DNA of 64,000 nucleotides, taken from Nematopogon swammerdamellus. Lineage: Eukaryota; Arthropoda; Insecta; Lepidoptera; Adelidae. A program made the translations under genes and the position numbers. The stretch is from contig OX336354.1 of NCBI GenBank assembly GCA_946902875.1, forward strand, positions 8,095,247-8,159,246. Reading direction: 5' to 3'. Below, one piece after another: positions 21,561 through 31,659 of this stretch; the first letter of the stretch is position 1, and each line of letters starts with the position of its first letter. The notes beneath the pieces were generated by a model. It was not told the DNA's origin, did not search any database, and saw only the letters and a program-made list of their open reading frames with translations.

Positions 21561-21789
21561 TAAACTAATGAATAGCTATAAATATACGCAAAAAATCTAT
21601 GCGTGAAATGAAACTTAAACTGACAGCATTCGTAATCGAATGCGTTGTATCATATAGTGTATTATAAAATACCACCTCATCTCTGCTGAAATATGCAAGG
21701 AGTACTAAAAATATATATTTCCAAATTTAAATAAATAATACTTTTTATTTACCATCCCTGAAATCAGAAATGTGTTATTTCTTCTAAAA

Positions 21790-22018
21790 AAAAGTTACTA
21801 GATTTGAACCTCGAACACCTGTGTGAAATTACTTTATGTTCGCAATTTAAGCTGAAAATTAATGAACACAAATTGCAGCGCCTCTAGAAAGGCCAAGCGG
21901 GACTTAAACCTGCGACCCCTAAATTGCATGCACGTATGAGGTAGAGCTAGGGTTGCCAACCGTACTTTAAAATAAAGCATCTTACGTTATTTCAGTTATC
22001 CGTACTTCAACCCTAGGT
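21790..22018 (-). repeat. Dispersed repeat, shorter copy
   Basis: Second copy of the 21325 repeat, in the same orientation, 465 bp downstream. GGCCAAGCGGGACTTAAACC, GCGACCCCTAAATTGCATGC and GGTAGAGCTAGGGTTGCC are kept. The ~30 bp after GCATGC are missing. Confidence 0.6.
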
Positions 22019-22433
22019 AGAGCTCTCACGAACCACACTGCAAACACTTCCATACGGTTGCGTAAGATAAAAGGAGAGACGGTTGAACCGGCCACTGGCA
22101 CATTCACCTGAACACAACATTCAAAGAAAGTACCGCCAGTTATTGCGTTTTTCATTAAGGAAATTGCGGAAAACATTTAGACGGAATAGAGCCAGAGTTC
22201 GCACTCGGTGCGGCCACGACTGCGATACAGGGAAAACATTTCGAACGAGCTCTACATAATTCTATTTCTTATTTCTTTCGCCATAGAGTCCATAGTGGAC
22301 TCTGGCACAATATTTGTTTATATGAAAACCTCCAAAGGTATCTGTGCCGAGGGACCAAAGCTGAAGTTGGCCGAAGTTGAATCTGAAGGTGACCGGCCAA
22401 ATTCACCTCTCGCGAAGCCACGCTCAGTGATAG
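22019..22433. other. No recognised gene
   Basis: A 64-codon minus frame (21982-22176) and an 85-codon plus frame (22208-22465) are open, but neither has a motif I recognise. Confidence 0.3.
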
Positions 22434-23390
22434 CCTACACGGAAAAAAAGGATTGCTCGAAATAAAGCAAATTGCATTGGTCTAAGTGAATGCGCGATTT
22501 CAATACTCGGAAAACAATCATTTACTTAAAATTAAATAATTATATTCTTGAAATTCTTGCATTACTACAAGTAATTATATTCTTTCTTTGAGAGATCAAG
22601 CTTCTCTACCATTGAAATTAGCACCGTGTAAATATAAGAATATTATAATCTCAATGCAATTTTCTACTGGAATCCATCTAATAATGACCTATTCAATTTA
22701 AAAGTTCGTTAACTTGAAAGTAAACACTACACTTCTTATTCTAAGAAAATATAATATTAAAGTGAAATATATTGAATCCTGCATTAAAACTTTGTGAACT
22801 TCAAAATAAACATTTGATATATTGTTTTAATGAACTGATTTCTTCCAATACATATATTATGAATTTGAAATAAAATTTACTGTATTTCAACTGAAGATAT
22901 TCAGTGTTGTATAGAGTATATGTTATTATCATTATAATGCTACATTTACTTGGAATAAGATTATCTGTTCTTCAATGTGGACGTTCGTCAACTTAAAGCA
23001 CACATTAAATTTCTTATTCTAAGAAAATGTATTGCTAAAGTGACACAAAGATTTTCTTCAGGCAATTAATTTAAAACTTGAATTAAAACTTTGCCAATTT
23101 AAAAATAAAAAGTTTATATTTTGTTTTAATGAATTGATTTCTTCAATGAAATCTTTTTAACTTTGAAATAAAATTAATTGTATTTCAACTGAATATATTC
23201 AGTGTTATACAGAGTAAATGGTATTATTATAATAAAATAATTTGTTTTGTTTTTATTAAACCATAATTTTGAATGGAGTTTTTCACTTCTAGAATAGACT
23301 AAAATTACTTTTTGATGTAAGAGAGTAAGTGATTCAGAATAAGATTATTTATTCTCTTGATATAACTCATTTTCTATTTTAATTCAAGAA
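22434..23390. repeat. AT-rich block with a diverged ~278 bp tandem duplication
   Basis: TTCTTATTCTAAGAAAAT at about 22734 recurs at about 23012. Matching follows through TTAAAACTTTG, TTGTTTTAATGAA, TGATTTCTTC, GAAATAAAATT and TGTATTTCAACTGAA to AGAGTA (22915 and 23215). The block begins with ACACGGAAAAAAAGGATTGC TC, which is repeated in inverted form at 31255-31298. Confidence 0.6.
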
Positions 23391-23417
23391 ATGTATGCTT
23401 TCAAAATAAAAAGAAAT

Positions 23418-23633
23418 ATTCTTGGCAGCCATAGCCAGTTCAGGAAAAAAGAAATTTAAATATTTAATAAATTAATGATAAATTAATTAAAGCGATATCG
23501 GTGACAAAATTTATTTACTGTAAATTTACAGTAAAGAAAATTTTGTCACCAATATCGCTTTAATTAATTTATCATTAATTTATTAAATATTGAAATTTCT
23601 TTTTTCCTGAACTGGCTGTGGCTGCCAAGAACA
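23418..23633. mobile_element. 216 bp near-perfect palindrome (foldback/MITE)
   Basis: ATTCTTGGCAGCCATAGCCA on the left pairs with TGGCTGTGGCTGCCAAGAAC on the right. The arms stay complementary to the centre (TTTACTGTAAATTTACAGTAAA at about 23514-23535) with only a few mismatches, including the GATAAATTAATTAAAGCGAT segment. There is practically no spacer and no coding capacity. Weak complementarity extends ~25 bp further on both sides. Confidence 0.88.
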
Positions 23634-23639
23634 CTTATT

Positions 23640-24030
23640 TTAAATTCGAAAGTAGGTGTACATAATATTAAATTCAACTTATGTAGGTAACTAAAGACAA
23701 AGGATAAAAATAAAAATCAATAATTTTTAAACTGTTTATTAGGTACTTTGGTCACTTTTAGGTAGATGTACATTATAAATAAGACAATATAAAATTGTTA
23801 TATTCTATATTCTAAGCACATTTTATAATATAAAGAATGTATGTACATATTATGTCGAGCGAGGAGGAACAAGCTCTCCTACCACGTACTAAATGCTAAA
23901 TATCCGTGTATGAGCAATCACCTATACCTGGTTGTACAACGGTGTGTCTACAATATCAAGACAGAGTATGATGACGTTGCTCCATACCTACTTCACATTC
24001 TTTCACTATAAGTAATCTAACTTCATCTTC
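23640..24030. other. No recognised feature
   Basis: AT-rich spacer; a GTCGAGCGAGGAGGAACAAG segment at 23854 is not matched elsewhere in the window. Confidence 0.35.
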
Positions 24031-24036
24031 ATAAAC

Positions 24037-24330
24037 ATGAAGTGCGGTAAGTGCGGTAAAGATTTTCTTAATTACAAGAAATACATTTTTCACATCGAAT
24101 ATGTACACGGAATTCAACATAGTTTTCAATGCCCCTGGAGGAGAGCGATCTTCTCAACGACCGCCAATACGGCTTTCGCCCAAAACGGTCAGCTGGAGAC
24201 CTCTTGGTTCATGACTGTCATGGGATGGGTGATGCGCTCGAAAATCACGGTCAAGGCATCGGCTATCGGCTTGGATATAGCGAAAGTTTTCGATCGGGTC
24301 TAGCACAAAGCTCTAAAATTTTGCAGACAT
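24037..24330 (+). pseudogene. Non-LTR reverse transcriptase fragment
   Basis: From about 24129 the plus strand reads LLNDRQYGFRPKRSAGDLLVHD, the RT motif that precedes the catalytic A box (usual form DRQYGFRxxRSTGDLL). After a frameshift near 24255 it reads GLDIAKVFDRV, the A box with the first catalytic aspartate, ending in a TAG where WHKAL is expected. The RT continuation (GxPQG, FADD) is missing. The 30 codons just upstream (24037-24110) form a C2H2 zinc-finger pattern (CGKC then H and H spaced four apart) in the frame of the second part. This pattern may be coincidental or a separate relic. Confidence 0.75.
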
Positions 24331-24905
24331 TTTCTCTTATCCTTTCAGTTGTAATTTATTATAGGTACATACTTAATGAAATATCCTCTCATACATAAAC
24401 TAAAATCTACTATCTACCTACTACAACTAATATACGAATCGACACACTCCCTGCATAAATTATTTTAGTCCAAATAGAATAGGAAAACCAATTCTTATTT
24501 TATATGGAAGCAATTTTCGGCGCTAATAAAAGAAGAAAAGTATGGTATTAATTTTAAAAAAAATTGGGGCTCAAATTTGGACGCAATATTTCCCATATTC
24601 TTTCAGTTGTATTTATGTATTATAAGGTAATATCAAAGTGACACACATTCACTGGAATAATAATTTTAGTCCAAATTGGAAAACAATATCTTATTTTTCT
24701 TCGGAAACAAGTTTAGGCGTTAATGCCATTAAATGAAAAAAATATATTATAAATTAATTGTGTTTCAAAATTGGACAGCATTTTGTATTCGCTCACACAA
24801 TTTTAAATAAAATCGGTAAAACAAACATTTTCAGTGGAAAAAATTTTAGCCTCTAGTGACATTGAACGAAAAATAATTACTTATTAACAAATAGAATATT
24901 CTGTC
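24316..24905 (+). repeat. Diverged tandem repeats after the RT fragment
   Basis: Three partly matching units. TCTTATCCTTTCAGTTGTAA at 24330 corresponds to CATATTCTTTCAGTTGTATT at 24592 and weakly to TTTTGTATTCGCTCACACAA at 24780. TTTTAGTCCAAATAGAATAG (24466) corresponds to TTTTAGTCCAAATTGGAAAA (24674). GCGCTAATAAAAGAAGAAAA corresponds to GCGTTAATGCCATTAAATGA. Confidence 0.5.
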
Positions 24906-25178
24906 AAAAATAAACGAAAAACTACAATCTATAACTATTAAGAACTTAGATATAGGTAGTAACTATACCTGGTACAATGCAGAAATTAAATTAGTAAATG
25001 TGGAATTCAGACGTTGATAGCTTTAAAATTTCCTTAAAAATTTTAAACGAGACAATCTCTTGCCCAATTACTGTTTTACAAAAAACATTTATTATAAAAT
25101 TTCTATATTCATAAACCCTACTGTAGCCTATATATAGGGTCTTTCAATAGTAGGTAACGATACGCTAAAAGGGGTGTA

Positions 25179-25340
25179 TGTGTATCAGATACTGATCACG
25201 TTCCCATACCAATTTTTTTTACGATATAAAAAAAATACTTATTAAGGTGAAATACGCGCACTTTACGTATTAAATTTGAGGAGTAGGTTTTTTAAATTGT
25301 AAAAAAAAGGTATGGGAACGTGATCAGTATCTGATACACA
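25179..25340. mobile_element. 162 bp MITE with perfect 32 bp inverted ends and TA duplication
   Basis: TGTGTATCAGATACTGATCA CGTTCCCATACC (25179-25210) is exactly complementary to 25309-25340. TA flanks both ends (25177-25178 and 25341-25342), as for Tc1/mariner-type insertion. The ~98 bp interior is AT-rich and non-coding. Perfect arms suggest recent mobility. Confidence 0.88.
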
Positions 25341-25853
25341 TATAACCTGTCTGCTTCAAGTTTGCCGGTGGCTTGACTTTATACGGCTCCACGAATACCT
25401 ATCAGTAGGGTGAATAAAAAAATAAGCTTTTGAAATTAGCTATTTGCAAGGGCGGCGTTGCTATCGGTACCGAACTGGGTAGCGGGGATTGCGGCGAACG
25501 GCGGGAGCAGGAGGTTCATCAGGCCTTCTATGGACTCCGCAGTTGAGTATTTCCAGCGCTTTCCCGTGCGTCCTTTCGGAGGAACTAGAACTGCAAGCAG
25601 TGCTACTTGTGTTGGTATTTTCTTGTCTGAAATTCAAGATAATTTATTTATTAGAATGTATAACAAAAAATGAAATCGCAAAACTCAAGATTAGTTCCTA
25701 GTGTCTGATGTTAGTTGTTTACCTATCACTCCACGTTTGCAGTGCGTGCTGCACTGACCGATGCACTAAGCGTAACAAAGTTTGGCATGAGGTACCATGA
25801 AAATGATGTCTTATGTGATATGTTTTTTTTTTATGTTTCCATAAAAAAAAAAA

Positions 25854-26290
25854 AACCCGAAGGACCCGAACCTCTAGTACTACTACCACACAACCAAAGT
25901 TGGATACACAAACGTACGTATAAACTATACATAGAAAGATGGGCAGCGGGCAGCGACTGCAGACAGGCGAGGGAGGCGATGGCGAAGCCGGACCTCCGTC
26001 TCGCCAAGACGCTGCTCCGTGTCCATAGATCAAAACTACGTGTCGTGATAGGTATGCTTACTGGTCACTGTACACTTAACAGGCACCTCTATGTAATTGG
26101 AGTAACGGAAAGTCCACTGTGCAGAGCATGCCTGCAGGCGGACGAAGCACCCACCCACGTGCTGCTGGAGTGCGAGGAGTTGGCAGACATAAGGGCGAAG
26201 GAGCTGGGAGGCCCTACTACACTTCGAGAGGCGTGCCAAGACCCAAAGAGAGTGTGCCGCATCCTGGAAGAACTCAGCTGGTTGGACTAA
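25854..26290 (+). pseudogene. Non-LTR retrotransposon, RNase H-side C-terminus
   Basis: An open frame to the TAA at 26288-26290 includes WIHKRTYKLYIERW, RLAKTLLRVHRSKLRVVIGML, TGHCTLNRHLYVIGV, ESPLCRACLQADEAPTHVLLEC and CRILEELSW. The block TGHxxLNxHL, C-x2-C, H-x4-C is the zinc-knuckle-like tail that follows the RNase H domain in Jockey/I/R1-type ORF2 proteins. RT and the RNase H catalytic part are absent upstream, where only an A-rich tract (25840-25856) is found. An AAATAAATAACAC tail follows. A more decayed relative lies at 54050-54720. Confidence 0.8.
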
Positions 26291-26299
26291 GGCCGTAGG

Positions 26300-27460
26300 A
26301 CGCGCAAAAGGCCTGCATTGGAGCGGGCTTAGGCGCGGAAAACAAGAAATACACAAATAAATAACACACCTATGTAGTTAGCTACGAACTATCCATTACA
26401 GAGGAAAGTCAGTTAGAATGACTTAGAAAGTTAGGTAGGTAGGTACTTACTTATGAAGTTTTGGATGATGTCGGGCGGCACATTCCAGCACTCCAGTAGT
26501 TGAGGTAGGGTCGTTAGGAATTCGCTCATCGTTTCACGTTCATTCACGTTCATTCAGTGTCCGTAAAACAGCAGAAATAACCGATAACGCAATTAATTAT
26601 TGAATAACGCTCGCACGCGCACCCACGATGACGAACCACAGACAGAAAGAGCGAGGCGTCACTCGTCAGGCGATGAGGCGAGTGTGTTGAGGGGGGGGGG
26701 GGGGGGCGAGCGAACGCGTTCCTGCGTGCGGAGAGAAAAGGGCTAAGTCATGGAACTAATAAAATTTCGGGAGAGCAATGGCGAAATAAAATTTGACTTT
26801 GTTTGTTAGCGTCATAAACACGATATTAGTAAATCTGCTTGGAATAATTGTCTTAATTGTCTTAATAATTGCAATAATTGCTTTGATTTATAAAAGCCAC
26901 GTAAAAAATATTATTACTATAAGAAGCTTTATTGACTTCTAAATGAATGTGACCTATTACTCAAAGATTATTTATTTAGATATACTGTTGCACCTTAGAG
27001 CATAACAGATGTAGATCCAGTGCACCTTAGAGTATCACAGATGTAGATCCAGATATCTTACCACCGCTGCGCTGAGATGCGAGTTGACTAGCAACCAGAA
27101 GCAAGCAACTAATATGACCACGAGAGAACGCGGCAAAAATAAATAATTCACCTAATTACTTATTACTAAGTAAGTACCTACATAGCAAGGTATCGAGAAT
27201 AGACTGGACAGAATAAGAGACCCAGTCAAACATAACCTAAAAATGGAAACCTTAATAATTTGTTTTTGTGACTTCGTCCGGCAAAAAAAATATACACCAA
27301 TTTTAAGAGGCCTTAACAGAACCTAATCACATTTTTTTTATTTCTAGACGATGCCAAATAATGCCAACTATAGCTCGCCATTGCTCTTTAAAGGAACGAA
27401 ATTACAGACCGACCAAGTTATCTGTGAAAGTGGTGCGCTGCCGTCGTTTCATTGTTGCCA
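26300..27460. other. No recognised gene; G16 run at 26691-26706
   Basis: Spacer. CGTTCATTCACGTTCATTCAG (26540) is a short duplication. The CACCTTAGAG..ATCACAGATGTAGATCCAG phrase is repeated at 26993 and 27020 (27 bp apart). No gene is supported. Confidence 0.35.
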
Positions 27461-27465
27461 GGTTT

Positions 27466-27618
27466 GTGAATGTACCCATTTTATTTGATGTTTCATTCTT
27501 GAACAGTTCAGTTCGTATGTTGCTTTGTGCAAACAATATTGATACTGATTTATTGATATTCTTAGTAGAGGAACGGTTCGAGAGTGTAACATCAAATAAA
27601 ACGGCGGCATTCACGATT
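27466..27618. repeat. Imperfect inverted repeat, ~39 bp arms
   Basis: GTGAATGTACCCATTTTATTTGATGTT (27466) pairs with the complement of AACATCAAATAAAACGGCGGCATTCAC, with a perfect TTTTATTTGATGTT core. Weaker pairing runs inward (TTCTTGAAC with GTTCGAGAG). A small non-autonomous element is likely. Confidence 0.55.
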
Positions 27619-27658
27619 GCACCGGAACTTTACTAGGTACTACCTACTTCGGTGTTGT

Positions 27659-27713
27659 CACGGCGCGGCGCCGCCGTCGCACCGCGCCAGGGCGGTGACG
27701 GCGCCGCGCCGTG
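27659..27713. repeat. GC-rich hairpin with a perfect 15 bp stem
   Basis: CACGGCGCGGCGCCG (27659-27673) and CGGCGCCGCGCCGTG (27699-27713) are exact complements. The 25-base interior is also GC-rich and can pair further (GGTGACGGC with GCCGTCGCACC). It stands out sharply from its AT-rich surroundings. Confidence 0.8.
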
Positions 27714-28119
27714 GTGATGTGGCCGGGCCCTAAGTGAAGATATTTTACGTCATATGTGGTTGACTATTTTAGAATAGCTATTTTGCTACAATTATTATCA
27801 GCCACAAGACGTCCACGAAACGTTAACGAAATAAGTAGAGGATGCAATTTCAATGTGAAAAATGAGTATGTAGGTACTCAAAACTAATTGTTTTTATTCA
27901 AATCCTGGTTTACAATAAGTATGATCACTTGATTTCGGTTGTACACGTATTATGATAGTCGTGATCAATAGGCATATTGTTTTGGATGGTTTTTTCTTGC
28001 GAATATCTGGCTCTCCAAGCAGTTATTTTGTGTTTTCCCTTGTTTTTCTAGTACATCCAGAAGTTTACGAATGGTTGGTATTTCTTTTCTCACCGAATAA
28101 AATTCGTGGACTCTTCTTC

Positions 28120-28298
28120 AGATGACCCCACGGTCAAATACCTAACCTGGGGAGCCCCTGAAAATCAGCTTCGCTATCTCGGATAGTGAGTCAGCTGAGT
28201 GGGCTCCCTTTTCGTCACATGTTATATGTTTATTTGTATTTGTAATTATTTGTGTTGTTATGTGTGACGAAATAAATCATTTCATTTCATTTCATTTC
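28120..28298 (+). repeat. Family H retroposon 3' end with ATTTC tail
   Basis: GGGGAGCCCCTGAAAATCAG, CAGCTGAGTGGGCTCCCTTTTCG, TCACATGTTATATGTTTA and GTGTGACGAAATAAATC, then (ATTTC)n. The phrase recurs at 43389 (+) and at 37595-37735 (-). The AATAAA-like site and simple tail suggest the 3' end of a SINE or LINE. The tail runs straight into the CCTAA array. Confidence 0.65.
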
Positions 28299-28435
28299 AA
28301 CCTAACCTAACCTAACCTAACCTAACCTAACCTAACCTAACCTAACCTAACCTAACCTAACCTAACCTAACCTAACCTAACCTAACCTAACTTAACCTAA
28401 CCTAACCTAACCTAACCTAACCTAACTTAACCTAA
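28299..28435 (-). repeat. Interstitial telomeric repeat (CCTAA)n, about 27 units
   Basis: An almost pure array of CCTAA, i.e. TTAGG on the minus strand, which is the canonical insect telomere repeat. Two units read CTTAA. It is internal: unrelated sequence follows at 28436 and a retroposon tail precedes it. It is not a chromosome end, because sequence continues for kilobases both ways. Confidence 0.92.
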
Positions 28436-29610
28436 TCTTGAGGCGGCGCATGTCGTTTTTGTTAAGTTTTGTTGAAAACTCCCATAGTGCAGTTTGTCCT
28501 TTGCGTCAAAACTCTCCTGCGATGAAGGAATCCTACTTTTAATCAGATGAAGTAAACTGACAGAAGCTAATGTCACTTTGCAAAATAATGTTGCCATGTT
28601 TAATGTATTAGTGATGTGATACAATAAAATCTATACTATGAATAACTATTTTTACCTTTAGTAACTTCAAGACGTAGCTTTTCGACGTGAGCGGGCCGTG
28701 CCCGGTTGAAAAAGGCAAACGCACACTACACAGACCGAAGTGAAATCTATACACTGGCTTAAAACTACAGCGGGGTTTTCGCACTTTATACAATATCTTT
28801 TTCAACACAATTCTTTCGATTTTTCAATATTCACAATAGGTTGGCTTTCCAGGCGGCCAAACTCACCCGGGACGGACCTCAATAACAAAATTAAGCGGCG
28901 CGTGCGGTCGAGTTTACGACACGGCAACAAGGTACAAAAGTGAAGTAAGTCATTGTTGCCTTCATAGTCATTGAGGTCACCCTACTGCAAGCAGGGGGTG
29001 GCCAACACAAAGGCGCAAATTTTTTTTTATTATTTTCCGTAGCCATTTTGGCAAAACGGAAGCTCCGTTGAGAAACAAATAAAAAAAAATTCTAACATTT
29101 AAAAAAATTTAATGAATAAAAAAAGCAAAAATGTTAAAATGTAAACTGAATATGCAAGGTGAGTAATATTGATAGTAAACTAATAAGAAAAGGCGGAATT
29201 GTGAGTAGTATAATGTTAATGACCGACGCAGAAGTTGAACTCTTCCCTTCGGCCCGCACCTCGTATCTCACCGCCAAACTGACCTATTTTTTGCTACTGC
29301 GCAGAACTACTCGCGCGCAACGTACGAACTGCAGAGGGGTTAAGATCCGTGCCGGCCGGCCACTATAGGGATACATCGCATCCGTCCATTCCTCTACCAC
29401 GCACGCACGACTGATTCAAACATGAAAGCAAGTGTGGGAAGATGGAAAGCAAGCAATGCTACTACATCTGAAATAATGATTTCTAAAATTACAGAAATTC
29501 ATATGGCGTTCGCATTAATTTCTATATAGGAATGTAAATTTTTAGACTTACGCATTTTTTCGATATAGGGCTTGGCTATGATTGGTTAAGCCACGGTTAA
29601 GCCGTTATAC
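28436..29610. other. No recognised gene
   Basis: Moderate-GC spacer with several 60-70 codon frames but no motif. The flank right after the telomeric array (TTGAGGCGGCGCATGTCG) does not match any other place in the window. Confidence 0.35.
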
Positions 29611-30002
29611 AAGGAGAAAATAATTTTCTCAAAACAAGACAATCGTGTTCCGTTTAAAACTAATATTTTTTTTATTTTTTTACAATAAGCATAGCGAATT
29701 TCAATGAAGATACGGAATTACATCATTTTAAAATACGTGGTTATCTTAAAATGAGAAAATAATTTTCTCAAAACAAGACAATCGTTTTTCGTTTAAAACT
29801 AATTATTTTTTTTATTTTTTTACAATAAGCATAGCGAATTTCAATGAAGATACGGAATTACATTATTTTAAAATACGTGGTTATCTTAAAATAACATTTT
29901 TGGTCTTGATTTAACAAAATTCTAAAATTACATTAAGCATAGTCCGCTTGAAATGAGATACTGAATTGGGATGTTTGGAAACTTTCGGATGTTTTATATA
30001 TG

Positions 30003-30098
30003 GCCGGGATTGGATGGATGACGAGAAGATCGTGTGTGGTGGGTCGGTGGCGCACCCCGAGAGAGGCTTACATACAGCAGTGGATGTTCTCAGCCTGA
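30003..30098 (+). pseudogene. RTE ORF2 extreme C-terminus
   Basis: The frame reads AGIGWMTRRS, RWRTPREAYIQQWMFSA and stop at 30096-30098, followed by a GATGATGATGATT tail. It matches the EAYVQQW-T end at 44187. Only the last ~30 codons are present. Confidence 0.65.
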
Positions 30099-30424
30099 TG
30101 ATGATGATTCTATGCAATGAAGTAGTTGGGTTTGCTGAATAGTCGTTATATCATGCAAAAACACGGAGAAAGACTTTTTGTTAAATCAAAACACTCGTGC
30201 TTCGTTTAAAACAATGAAAATATTTAGTATTTTGAAATTAGTACTGCTAACTTGAAATAAGTTACCGAATTGCATCGTTTTAAAAATACATTATTGTCAT
30301 AATACAAAATCCTTGGCTCTTAAAATGACAAAGAAACATATTTACATTAAGTATGGATAATGTAAATTTATTAAAAAAAATCTTTCCTTCATGTAACATT
30401 ATTTATTCCAAATTATGATGTTAT

Positions 30425-30535
30425 ACTTATATCTTTTATATGGCCGGGAATGGGTGGATGACAAGATCGTAAATGGTGGCGCACGGCGCGGCGCACGCTA
30501 TCGAGAACAATGGATGGATTCAACATGATGATGAT
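30425..30535 (+). pseudogene. RTE C-terminus relic, second copy
   Basis: ATGGCCGGGAATGGGTGGATGA, a GGTGGCGCACGGCG segment and ACAATGGATGGATTCAACATG then GATGATGATT parallel 30003-30110, but with an internal stop and deletions. Confidence 0.55.
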
Positions 30536-30699
30536 TCTGCTGTAAAGTTAGTAGTAGTTGAGTTTGCCGAATAATTTTTTAAACAAAACAATCGTGCTCC
30601 ATTTAAAACAATAAAAATATATTATTTTGTAGGTAAGCATGGCTAACTTGAATGAAGATAGGTACCGAATGAAAAGTTTAAAAAAACATGTTCTTTAAA

Positions 30700-31650
30700 T
30701 AATATTCTCGCTCTCGAGTTAAAACAATTAAAAAAATAATTAAGTTGCAGGGACATTGGACATTGAAGTTGTTGTTGTTGTCCTGAACACGTTGACAATT
30801 TTGATCTAAGATTATAAAAATATGTTAAACCAGACTAAAACACGCTTGATTGAAGTAATGTATTTGAATTGCCTTGAAGTGATGGGCAACATACAAGGAG
30901 AGCATTGCTTTCACTGGATAGCTTATATATTTTTAATTCAAAATTTTATTTTTTGTATTAAGATTCCTAACTCAAAGTAAGAGTTTTATTTGTATTTTTT
31001 TCTAAGAGTATGATTGTGTTGTAGCAAAAATGCTATGACGATGCTTCAAGACTATATTGGACTTTAAATGGATAAAATTACTTAGTTTTAAATAAAAGTA
31101 ATACCTTTCTTAGATTAAAAGTAGTTTTTTTAATTGAAGATAATGTAGTGACAAAATCGTAGTCTAAAATGAAGGCTACAGAAAATCATAATTTAAGTTA
31201 ATATTCTAGAGATAAAATGAAATTGTTTTGAATATAGACAACAGACCCAAGAAAATATTTTTTCTTAATTTGAGCAATCCTTTTTTACCGTGTATTGATA
31301 CAATGTTTGAAGACTACACCCTTGATTGAATTTCAATACAAATTACGTTAAAAAATATAAAATTCGTGGAAACAATATCATATGTAGTATATAACGTCGA
31401 TATTAATAAAAGTGGTAAATTATAATTAATTTAAAAAATATTAGGTTCGTAGAAATAATCTATAAAATCCATTGTGACGAATAAAACAATTTATAGAAAA
31501 TTAAAGGTTAACATTTAAACCGGTTTCAAATATTCGCAAATATCTATGTGTTTGAGTGAGATGTAAGCTAACAGCCAAGTCTGGGGCGTTACTTCTTGGA
31601 ATGTTTTCTTCGAAAATTGGAATCAGCCGTCATCGTCATCGAGAAGAAGA
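30700..31650. other. AT-rich, no gene; inverted terminus at 31255-31298
   Basis: Between 31255 and 31298 the plus strand reads AAGAAAATATTTTTTCTTAA, TTTGAGCAATCCTTTTTTACCGTG. This is the inverted counterpart of CACGGAAAAAAAGGATTGCTCGAAATAAAG at 22436. Both sides carry TA next to the CACGG end. Nothing else is recognised. Confidence 0.4.
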
Positions 31651-31659
31651 CCACAGGAG

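Larger units (their letters stand above)
29619..30700 (+). repeat. Composite AT-rich repeat block
   Basis: A ~138 bp unit (ATAATTTTCTCAAAACAAGA, CAATCGTG/TTTCCGTTTAAA, ATAAGCATAGCGAATTTCAA, GAAGATACGGAATTACAT, AAAATACGTGGTTATCTTAA) is tandem at 29619 and 29757, almost identical. More diverged copies occur at about 30165 and 30570. RTE 3' ends (30003 and 30425) lie between them, so the order is unit, unit, RTE, unit, RTE, unit. This suggests duplication of a [unit + RTE] segment. Confidence 0.6.

Noticed and set aside
25715..26290. Host gene starting at ATG 25715
   Set aside because: Codons before about 25854 cross an A-run and look unrelated; only the retrotransposon C-terminal block is recognisable.
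28299..28435. Chromosome end (telomere)
   Set aside because: Ordinary sequence continues for tens of kilobases on both sides and the array is only ~27 units.
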